Origin: an uncultured Oscillospiraceae bacterium
Lineage (GTDB): Bacteria > Bacillota > Clostridia > Oscillospirales > Oscillospiraceae
Assembly (NCBI GenBank): GCA_910577525.1
Contig: CAJTLI010000005.1
Span: 1-25,211 of the forward strand
Length of the DNA stretch: 25,211 nucleotides
Reading direction: 5' to 3'
The notes below the pieces were generated by a model. That model was not told the DNA's origin. It did no database searches and was given only the letters and a program-made list of their open reading frames with translations. The stretch's first letter is position 1. Every line of letters begins with the position of its first letter. This document shows positions 5,223 to 11,780 of the stretch, piece by piece. The position numbers were made by a program, and so were the translations under genes.

Positions 5223-8210
5223 TTGGACCAACCGAACGCCAGGAAGAAAGAGCTGAAGCGCGCCTATAAAAAGGCCAAACGAAAGACGGTCCAGCCCTGG
5301 AAGGCCGTTTCCATTGTGCTCGCCGTCCTGCTTGTTGTCGCCCTGCCCGTCAATATCGTTCTGCGCGTTTTTGATAACACGGTGGCCGCCTTTGTGGGCG
5401 GCACATTTTGGGAGCTGGAGCATTCGGACCCCCACGCGGAATATTTCCGGGGCGACTTTGAGACCGTGGAGGAGATGATCCAATACGGCCTGGACCTGTG
5501 CCGCCGGGTGGAGGCGGAGGGCGCGGCCCTGCTGAGAAACGAGAACGGCGCCCTGCCCCTGGAGGACGGGGCTAAGGTGAGCTGCTTCTCCACCTCCTCC
5601 GTCAACCTGGTGTACGGCGGCACCGGCTCGGGCAATATCGACGCCTCCACCGCCGACACGCTGCGCACCGCCCTGGAGAAGTCCGGCGCCTCTGTCAACG
5701 ACACCCTCTGGAGCTTCTACACCGAGGGCCCCGGCAAGGACTACGTCCGGGACAGCGGCGGCTTTACCTCCTCCGCCGCGGTGGGCGAGGCCCCCTGGAG
5801 CGCCTACACGGATGAGGTGAAAAGCTCCGTGGCGGAGTATGGCGACGCCGCCATCGTGGTGCTGTCCCGGGTGGGCGGCGAGGGGGTGGACCTGGAGTTT
5901 CAGGACGTCAACTACCTGGCCCTGGACGAGAACGAGCGGGACCTGCTGAAAAACCTGACCGCCATGAAGGAGGCGGGAACCCTCCGGAAAATCGTGGTGC
6001 TGCTCAACACCGCCAACCCCCTCCAGGTGGACTTTCTGACGGACAACGCCTATGATGTGGACGCCTGCCTGTGGATCGGCGACGTGGGCATCAGCGGGAT
6101 CAACGCCGTGGCCGACATTCTGATGGGCAAGGCAAACCCCTCCGGCAGCCTGGCGGACACCTACTGCTATGACAACTACTCCGCCCCCGCCATGGCCAAT
6201 TTCGTGCCCACCGTGTACGCGGGCTACGCCAAGGGCGATATTCCGGACAACGCCAAGACCTACATGATCTATCAGGAGGGCATCTACGTCGGCTACAAAT
6301 ATTACGAGACCCGGTATGAGGACCAGGTGATGGGCACGGGGAACGCGGGCGGCTACGACTACTCCGCAGACGTGGCCTTCCCCTTCGGCTTCGGCCTGAG
6401 CTACACCACTTTCGCCTACAGCGACCTGGAGGTGGCCTACAACGCCCAGCGCCAAACCTATACCCTGGGCGTCACTGTCACCAACACCGGCGGCATGGCC
6501 GGCAAGGAGACCGTTCAGGTCTACGCCCAGACACCTTACACGGACTATGACCGGGAGAACGGGGTGGAAAAGGCGGCGGTTCAGCTGGCGGGCTTCGGCA
6601 AAACCCAGGAGCTGGCCCCCAACGGCGGGTCCGAGCGGCTGTTCATCACAGTGAACCGGCGGGACCTGGCCGCCTATGACGCCTACGGCGCGGGCACCTA
6701 TATTCTGGACGCGGGGGACTATTACCTCACCGCCGCCGCCGACGCCCACGACGCGGTGAACAGCATCCTGGCCGCCAAGGGTTTCACCCGCGCCGACGGC
6801 ATGGACGCAGACGGGGACCCGTCGCTCACCTATACCTGGACCGAGGAGCAGCTGGACGCGAACACCTTCTCCCTGTCCGCCAACGGCGTGCCCATCGTCA
6901 ACCGGCTGTCCCAGTCCGATCCCAACCTGTATTTCGCCCAATATGACAGCGCCAACGGCTCCGTCCGCTGGGTGAGCCGCAGCGACTGGCAGGGCACCCT
7001 GCCCTCGGAGATCGTGAAAATCGGCCTCAACGACCAGCTCCGCCGGGAGCTCCAGGACGTGCGCTACGACCCCGCCGATTACGAGGCGGTGGATATGCCC
7101 GTCCTGGGGGCGGACAACGGCCTGAAGCTGTACGACATGATCGGCCTGGACTACGACGACCCCCAGTGGGAGGAGCTGCTGGACCAGCTCACCTTCGACG
7201 AGATGGTGAAGCTCATCGGCGACGCCTTCCACTGGACCATGCCGGTCAAATCTGTGGAGGCCCCCGGCACCCGGGACGAAAACGGCCCCCAGGGCCTCAC
7301 CGCCTCCCTCATCGGCTCCGGCTCCACCCAGATGGCCGCCACCGCCTTCACCTCCGAGGACGTGATGGCCGCCACCTTCAACGTAGAGCTGATGACAGAG
7401 GTGGGCAAAGTCATCGGCAACAACTGCCTGGAGGCCGGCATCGCCTGCCTCTACGGCCCCGGCAACAACATCCACCGCACCCCCTACGGCGGGCGCAACT
7501 TTGAGTACTACTCCGAGGACGGCTTCCTGTCCGGCCGGATGTCCGCCTTCGAGGTGGCGGCCATCCAGGCCAAGGGCGTCCACGTGGTGATGAAGCACTT
7601 CGCCCTCAATGACTGCGAACAGGACCGCATCGGCCTGGGGGTATGGCTGAACGAGCAGGCCGCCCGGGAGATCTACCTGAAGGCCTTCCAGACCCCCATT
7701 GAGGAGGGAAACGGCAACGGAGTCATGATGGCCTACACCCGCTGGGGGACCCAGTGGTCCGGCGGCAGCCAGGGCCTGGGGGAAATCCTCCGGGACGAGT
7801 GGGGCTGTCAGGGCATGAACATCACCGACAACGTGCTGACCACCTACGTCAACGGCCCCGACGGCGTGCTGGCGGCTACCTCCATCTACGACGCCATGAT
7901 GCCCTACGTCACCCAGGGCCTGCCCAAATACCGGGACGACCCGGTGATCGTGGCCGCCATGCGGGAGGCCTGCCACCACAACCTGTACGCCATCGCCAAC
8001 TCCTGCGGCATGAACGGGGTGGGCCGGGACACCACCATCAAGCTCACCCGGCCCGCCGTGATCACCCAGGCGATGATTATCACCTGCGCCGCCTCGTTTT
8101 TCCTGCTGGTGTTTGCGGCGCTGTGGGTGCGCGGGGTAATCAAGCTGCGCAAAACGCCGGAGTACGCCGCCTATAAGGGCGGGAGAAAGGGCGCCTCCCC
8201 CAATAAGTGA
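5223..8210 (+). CDS. Membrane-anchored GH3 glycosidase with permuted domain order
   Basis: A glycoside hydrolase family 3 enzyme, probably beta-glucosidase-like, 995 aa. It starts at TTG (5223) with AAAGGAGG 9 nt upstream and no better ATG. Order: basic cytosolic tail; membrane segment at about 28-47; a GH3 C-terminal-type domain (about 85-380, with EGAALLRNENGALPL); a fibronectin III-like domain (about 415-500, TNTGGMAGKETVQVYAQ); then the GH3 N-terminal (catalytic barrel) domain (about 650-900); and a second membrane segment at about 946-968. Barrel motifs are DENGPQGL (685-692), KHFALNDCEQDR (from Lys791) and GMNITDN, whose Asp869 is the likely nucleophile. The reversed C-FnIII-N order is known in some rumen and gut GH3 enzymes. 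Two membrane anchors flanking the catalytic part are odd. The substrate is undetermined. Confidence 0.88.
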   Translation: MDQPNARKKELKRAYKKAKRKTVQPWKAVSIVLAVLLVVALPVNIVLRVFDNTVAAFVGGTFWELEHSDPHAEYFRGDFETVEEMIQYGLDLCRRVEAEGAALLRNENGALPLEDGAKVSCFSTSSVNLVYGGTGSGNIDASTADTLRTALEKSGASVNDTLWSFYTEGPGKDYVRDSGGFTSSAAVGEAPWSAYTDEVKSSVAEYGDAAIVVLSRVGGEGVDLEFQDVNYLALDENERDLLKNLTAMKEAGTLRKIVVLLNTANPLQVDFLTDNAYDVDACLWIGDVGISGINAVADILMGKANPSGSLADTYCYDNYSAPAMANFVPTVYAGYAKGDIPDNAKTYMIYQEGIYVGYKYYETRYEDQVMGTGNAGGYDYSADVAFPFGFGLSYTTFAYSDLEVAYNAQRQTYTLGVTVTNTGGMAGKETVQVYAQTPYTDYDRENGVEKAAVQLAGFGKTQELAPNGGSERLFITVNRRDLAAYDAYGAGTYILDAGDYYLTAAADAHDAVNSILAAKGFTRADGMDADGDPSLTYTWTEEQLDANTFSLSANGVPIVNRLSQSDPNLYFAQYDSANGSVRWVSRSDWQGTLPSEIVKIGLNDQLRRELQDVRYDPADYEAVDMPVLGADNGLKLYDMIGLDYDDPQWEELLDQLTFDEMVKLIGDAFHWTMPVKSVEAPGTRDENGPQGLTASLIGSGSTQMAATAFTSEDVMAATFNVELMTEVGKVIGNNCLEAGIACLYGPGNNIHRTPYGGRNFEYYSEDGFLSGRMSAFEVAAIQAKGVHVVMKHFALNDCEQDRIGLGVWLNEQAAREIYLKAFQTPIEEGNGNGVMMAYTRWGTQWSGGSQGLGEILRDEWGCQGMNITDNVLTTYVNGPDGVLAATSIYDAMMPYVTQGLPKYRDDPVIVAAMREACHHNLYAIANSCGMNGVGRDTTIKLTRPAVITQAMIITCAASFFLLVFAALWVRGVIKLRKTPEYAAYKGGRKGASPNK

Positions 8211-8220
8211 GCCCAGACGT

Positions 8221-8255
8221 CTCCCCCGCTCCCCAGTGGGGAGCGGGGGAGATTT
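8221..8255 (+). terminator. Intrinsic terminator after the GH3 gene
   Basis: A perfect 14-bp GC-rich stem (8221-8234 with 8238-8251) has a 3-nt AGT gap as loop and is followed by ATTTT. It starts 11 bp after the stop codon. The T-run is short, but the stem is very stable. Confidence 0.8.
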
Positions 8256-8278
8256 TACAGCGGAGCGGGAATTTACTC

Positions 8279-8307
8279 TTGACAACCGTGAAAAATAATC
8301 ATATGCT
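8279..8307 (+). promoter_or_regulatory. Promoter for the pseudouridine operon
   Basis: TTGACA (8279-8284), 17 bp, TATGCT (8302-8307). The -35 box is perfect and the -10 box weak, which is common for regulated promoters. Confidence 0.55.
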
Positions 8308-8324
8308 TATAACACAACATAAGC
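8305..8324. promoter_or_regulatory. Possible operator at the psu promoter
   Basis: GCTTAT (8305-8310) and ATAAGC (8319-8324) form an inverted repeat with an 8-bp spacer, overlapping the -10 box and the transcription start. A bound protein would block transcription. The helix-turn-helix domain of the first gene is one candidate binder, by inference only. Confidence 0.35.
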
Positions 8325-8340
8325 TTAGGAGAGGATACCC

Positions 8341-9429
8341 ATGACCCAGCGAGAGCGGCAGCTTCTTCGGTGGATTGAGGAGAACCCGCTGATCTCCCAG
8401 CAGGAGCTGGCGGACCGGGCGGGCATCGCCCGGTCGTCGGTGGCGGTGCACATATCCAACCTGATGAAAAAGGGACACATCGCCGGAAAGGGCTATATTG
8501 TATCCACCGAGCCCTACGCCGTGGTGGTGGGGGGCGTAAATATGGACATCGGCGGCGTATCCCGCGGGCCGCTGGTCCGGGCGGATTCCAACCCCGGCGC
8601 AGTGCGCATGAGTCTGGGCGGGGTGGGCCGGAACATCGCCCACAATATGGCCCTGCTGGGGGTGGACACCCGGCTGCTCACCGCCTTCGGGAGCGACAAC
8701 CACGCCCGGCGCATCGCCGCCTCCTGCGGGTCGCTGGGCATCGACGTGAGCCGGTCTCTGCTGATCCCCGGGGAGAACACCTCCACCTATCTCTTCATCG
8801 CCAACGAGGCGGGAGAGATGGAGCTGGCCCTGTCCGACATGGAAATTTACCGCCACATCACCCCGTCCTACCTGGCCTCCCGGTTCCAGCTGCTGCAAAA
8901 CGCCCAGCTGGTGGTGGTGGACGCCAATATCCCCGCCGAATCCATCGAGTGGCTGGCCGGCAGCATAAAGCCCCCCATTTTTGCCGACCCGGTGTCCACC
9001 GTCAAGGGGACAAAGCTGCGCCCGGTGCTGGGAAAGCTCCACACCCTGAAGCCCAACCGCATTGAGGCGGAGCTGCTGTCCGGGGTGGAGATCCGGGATG
9101 AGGACAGCCTGAACCGGGCCGCCGACGCGCTGCTGGAGACCGGGCTGCGACGGGTGTTCATCTCCCTGGGCGGGGACGGCGTTCTCGCCGCCGGCCACGA
9201 TAACCGGGTCCGCCTGCCCTGCGCAAAGGGTAAGCTGGTGAACACCACCGGCTGCGGGGACGCCTTCATGGCGGCGCTGGCCTGGGCCTATCTGGAGGGC
9301 ACGGACCTGGAGAACACGGCAAAGGCGGGCTCCGCCGCCGCGTCCATCGCCATGGAGAGCGGCGAGACCATCAACGACACGCTGAGCGCGGAAGCGCTGC
9401 GGGAACGGATGTCCTCATTTTCTTGCTGA
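8341..9429 (+). CDS. psuK: Pseudouridine kinase with N-terminal winged helix-turn-helix
   Basis: Phosphorylates pseudouridine to pseudouridine 5'-phosphate, the first step of pseudouridine breakdown. The 362-aa protein has a winged helix-turn-helix (about residues 1-57; LISQQELADRAGIARSSVAV is the HTH) joined to a PfkB-family ribokinase fold (about 59-355). PfkB signatures are GGVGRNIAHNMALLG (93-107, nucleoside binding) and NTTGCGDAFMAALAW, with catalytic Asp307. The first Ala of the usual GAGD is Cys. The E. coli homologue YeiC has the same wHTH-PfkB layout. The pseudouridine assignment rests on psuG downstream; PfkB proteins alone are hard to tell apart. ATG at 8341 follows AGGAGAGG. It is first gene of the operon. 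Confidence 0.85.
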   Translation: MTQRERQLLRWIEENPLISQQELADRAGIARSSVAVHISNLMKKGHIAGKGYIVSTEPYAVVVGGVNMDIGGVSRGPLVRADSNPGAVRMSLGGVGRNIAHNMALLGVDTRLLTAFGSDNHARRIAASCGSLGIDVSRSLLIPGENTSTYLFIANEAGEMELALSDMEIYRHITPSYLASRFQLLQNAQLVVVDANIPAESIEWLAGSIKPPIFADPVSTVKGTKLRPVLGKLHTLKPNRIEAELLSGVEIRDEDSLNRAADALLETGLRRVFISLGGDGVLAAGHDNRVRLPCAKGKLVNTTGCGDAFMAALAWAYLEGTDLENTAKAGSAAASIAMESGETINDTLSAEALRERMSSFSC

Positions 9430-9510
9430 AACGGGGAAAGAGGACGGAAGAACGGCGTTCAACCCCGGGCTTTCAGCGGTAAACTACGGAAAACAGGGAG
9501 GGTCTCAGCT

Positions 9511-9660
9511 GTGAAAGATCTGAAACGAATGCTGCTGGGCATCGCCGTGATCCTGCTGGGCATCGCCATCGGCACGATGAATTTTCTGGCGTGGTGCGGC
9601 GGCGGCCTCGGCATTCTGATTGTGATCGCGGGGCTGTTTACAAACGATAAACACAAATAA
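9511..9660 (+). CDS. Small membrane protein of 49 aa in the psu operon
   Basis: A short gene between psuK and psuG with GTG start (9511), AGGGAGG 9 nt upstream and TAA at 9658-9660, 24 bp before psuG. The product has a basic start (MKDLKRM), a hydrophobic stretch MLLGIAVILLGIAIGTM, a Gly-rich turn with Trp and Cys, a second hydrophobic stretch GLGILIVIAGLF, and a charged tail (TNDKHK). It would be a two-helix inner-membrane peptide. It is far too small to be a transporter alone. No family is recognised. The good ribosome site and fit between two co-functional genes argue that it is real. Confidence 0.6.
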   Translation: MKDLKRMLLGIAVILLGIAIGTMNFLAWCGGGLGILIVIAGLFTNDKHK

Positions 9661-9684
9661 ATTTTATTGTTGGAGGTAATTCTC

Positions 9685-10605
9685 ATGGCTTTGAACAGAT
9701 ATCTGGACATATCCCCCGAGGTGGCGGCGGCTCTGGCGGCGGGCAGGCCGGTGGTGGCCCTGGAATCCACCATCATCTCCCACGGTATGCCTTATCCCCA
9801 GAACGTGGAGACCGCGCTGAAGGTGGAGAGCATCATCCGGGAAAACGGCGCCACCCCCGCCACCATCGCCGTCATCGGCGGACGGCTGAAAGCGGGCTGC
9901 ACCAAGGAGGAGATTGAATACCTGGGCAGGGCGGGCACCGCCGTCACCAAGGCCAGCCGCCGGGATCTGGCCATGCTGTGCGCCCGGAAGCAGGACGGGG
10001 CCACCACCGTCACCACTACCATGATTATCGCCCACATGGCGGGCATCATGGTGTTCGCCACCGGCGGCATCGGCGGGGTCCACCGGGGGGCGGAGACCAC
10101 CATGGACATCTCCGCCGACCTGGAGGAGCTGGCCCATACCCCCGTGATGGTGGTGTGCGCCGGGGCCAAGTCCATCCTGGACCTGGGGCTCACCCTGGAG
10201 TACCTGGAAACCCACGGCGTGCCCGTGCTGGGCTACGGCACACGCGAGCTCCCCGCCTTCTACACCCGGCACAGCGGCTTCCAGGTGGATTACCAGGTGG
10301 ACACTCCCGAGGAGCTGGCGGCGGCCTTCAAGGCCAGCCTGGAGCTGGGCTTCCAGGGCGGCATGCTGGTGACGAATCCCATCCCGGAGGAGTACTCCAT
10401 GGACCCGGGGATCATCAACACGGCCATCGACGAGGCCCTGGCCCAGGCAGCGGCCGGCGGCATCCACGGCAAGGAGACCACCCCCTTCCTGCTGGCCAAG
10501 GTGAAGGAGCTCACCGGCGGCGACAGCCTGGATTCCAATATTCAGCTGGTGTTCAACAACGCCCGGCTGGCCGCGAAAACGGCGGTCTGCCTGACGGAGA
10601 ACTGA
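9685..10605 (+). CDS. psuG: Pseudouridine-5'-phosphate glycosidase
   Basis: Splits the C-C bond of pseudouridine 5'-phosphate to uracil and ribose 5-phosphate (reversible), completing pseudouridine catabolism. It is 306 aa, the usual family length. ATG at 9685 has GGAGG 8 nt ahead; a TTG further upstream is rejected. Active residues align with the E. coli enzyme at an offset of four: Glu27 (E31), Lys89 (K93), Asp145 (D149) and Lys162 (K166, which forms the ribose imine; GAKSILDLG). VALESTIISHGMPYPQN at the N-terminus and FATGGIGGVHRGAETTMDIS are family signatures. It follows psuK and the small membrane protein on the same strand and ends at a bidirectional terminator. The cytosolic enzyme probably acts on RNA-turnover pseudouridine or host nucleosides. 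Confidence 0.96.
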   Translation: MALNRYLDISPEVAAALAAGRPVVALESTIISHGMPYPQNVETALKVESIIRENGATPATIAVIGGRLKAGCTKEEIEYLGRAGTAVTKASRRDLAMLCARKQDGATTVTTTMIIAHMAGIMVFATGGIGGVHRGAETTMDISADLEELAHTPVMVVCAGAKSILDLGLTLEYLETHGVPVLGYGTRELPAFYTRHSGFQVDYQVDTPEELAAAFKASLELGFQGGMLVTNPIPEEYSMDPGIINTAIDEALAQAAAGGIHGKETTPFLLAKVKELTGGDSLDSNIQLVFNNARLAAKTAVCLTEN

Positions 10606-10620
10606 TTCACCTGCCAAATA

Positions 10621-10660
10621 AAAACCCGCCGCTATGGAATTCCATAGCGGCGGGTTTTTT
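10621..10660. terminator. Bidirectional terminator between psuG and the DUF362 gene
   Basis: A near-perfect 38-nt palindrome (10621-10658) centred on GAATTC, with AAAA on the left and a run of six T on the right. It is a good terminator in both directions and lies between the convergent psuG and DUF362 genes. Confidence 0.9.
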
Positions 10661-10671
10661 ACAGAAAATCA

Positions 10672-11532
10672 TCAAATCGTGACCAGCTCATACTCCCGGC
10701 TGCCAATACCCAGCGCGGCGGCGGCCTCCACGGTGTGGACGCCGTGGAGGGACTCGATGCGCTGAATCAAATCGCCTTTGCCCTGGTCCTCGGAGGCGTA
10801 CACCAGGTCCAGGCAGGCCTGGTCCAGGGCCACGGGGTCCAGCGAGGCCAGCACGCCGATGTCGGCCAGCTTGGGGTCAGCGGCCACGGCGCAGCAGTCA
10901 CAGTCCACCGACATGTTGGCCATCACATTGATATAGGCGGACTTGCCCTGGAAGCGGTGGTGAATGGACCAGGCGGCGTCCGCCATGGCCTCCAGGAAGG
11001 AGTCGTGATCAGAATCCCAGAACTTGTCCATGTCCCCCGCCCCGTGGATATACTGCTTGCCCCGGGAGGAGGCGATGCCGATGGAGATGTTTTTCAGCGC
11101 TCCCCCAAAGCCGCCCATGGGATGGCCCTTGAAGTGGGACAGCACCAGCAGGGAGTCGTAGTCCGCCAGATGGGCGCCCACGAAATTCTTTTGAATCACC
11201 TTGCCGTTGGGAATGGCCAGCTCCATGTCATCGGTCTCGTCCAGAAGGTCCACCGGGGCGATGGAGGTCCAGCCGTGGCGCTCCATGGTGATCTTGTGGG
11301 CCTTGGTGGTGTTCCGCCCTCCGTCGTAGGCGGTGTTGCACTCCACAATGACGCCCCCCACCTTGTCCACCATGGGCTTCATGAAGTCGGGGCGGAGGAA
11401 GTTCTGGTTGCCCGGCTCGCCGGAGTGAAGTTTGACGGCCACCTTGCCCTCCAGCCTGACGCCCAGCGTGTCGTACAGACGGAGCATGGCGCCGGAGCTC
11501 ACCTCGGGGATAAAATAGACCTTTGATTTCAT
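10672..11532 (-). CDS. DUF362 domain protein
   Basis: A conserved protein of the DUF362 family, 286 aa, function uncertain. ATG at 11532 is chosen over an open upstream extension because GAGGAGGT sits 7 nt ahead and MKSKVYFIPEVSSGAML is the family-like start. Family traits are KVAVKLHSGEPGNQNFLRP, VIVECNTAYDGGRN, LLVLSHFKGHPMGGFGGALKN, and a Cys cluster SVDCDCCAV that may bind an iron-sulfur cluster or metal. Many relatives carry a separate ferredoxin-like 4Fe-4S domain; here there is none, so only the DUF362 core is present. No signal peptide or membrane segment is seen. It has its own promoter and a structured leader and is alone on its strand, so context gives no role. Confidence 0.85.
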   Translation of the reverse strand: MKSKVYFIPEVSSGAMLRLYDTLGVRLEGKVAVKLHSGEPGNQNFLRPDFMKPMVDKVGGVIVECNTAYDGGRNTTKAHKITMERHGWTSIAPVDLLDETDDMELAIPNGKVIQKNFVGAHLADYDSLLVLSHFKGHPMGGFGGALKNISIGIASSRGKQYIHGAGDMDKFWDSDHDSFLEAMADAAWSIHHRFQGKSAYINVMANMSVDCDCCAVAADPKLADIGVLASLDPVALDQACLDLVYASEDQGKGDLIQRIESLHGVHTVEAAAALGIGSREYELVTI

Positions 11533-11577
11533 CGTATACCTCCTCAAAACAAGTTGTCCTCTGCCGGTCGAAAGCCG

Positions 11578-11623
11578 CGCCCCGGAACCCGCCGAAGTCC
11601 TGCGGGTCCCATTTTCTGGGGCG
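11578..11623 (-). ncRNA. Folded 5' leader of the DUF362 mRNA
   Basis: On the minus strand the leader can pair CGCCCC (11623-11618) with GGGGCG (11583-11578) around an AGAAAAT bulge. It then continues as a 9-bp helix (11610-11602 with 11592-11584, one G-U pair) with a 9-nt loop. It lies between the promoter and the ribosome binding site. No T-run follows, so it is not a simple terminator. It is either a cis-regulatory element or just a chance GC-rich fold; no known riboswitch matches. Confidence 0.3.
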
Positions 11624-11653
11624 TTTCTTGCTGAAACAGCGCTTTTCTCTGCT

Positions 11654-11682
11654 ATTATATCACAAACCGGCCTGTTTGTAAA
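11654..11682 (-). promoter_or_regulatory. Promoter (extended -10) for the DUF362 gene
   Basis: On the minus strand, TTTACA (11682-11677), 17 bp, TATAAT (11659-11654), with TG at the extended position. The predicted leader is about 115 nt. Confidence 0.8.
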
Positions 11683-11780
11683 GGACAATTGAGGCGGCGG
11701 GCGGGCGCGGCATGCCGTTCCGCGCGAGGCTTCCGGCGAGAAGCGGCGCCGCCGAGCGGGGAGAGAACGGGGCTTCGCCT

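Noticed and set aside
5097..8285. 1062-codon open frame on the minus strand opposite the GH3 gene
   Set aside because: It is the antisense shadow of a GC-rich gene, is rich in Val/Gly/His with no recognisable domain, and has no ribosome site. The + strand frame has clear GH3 motifs.
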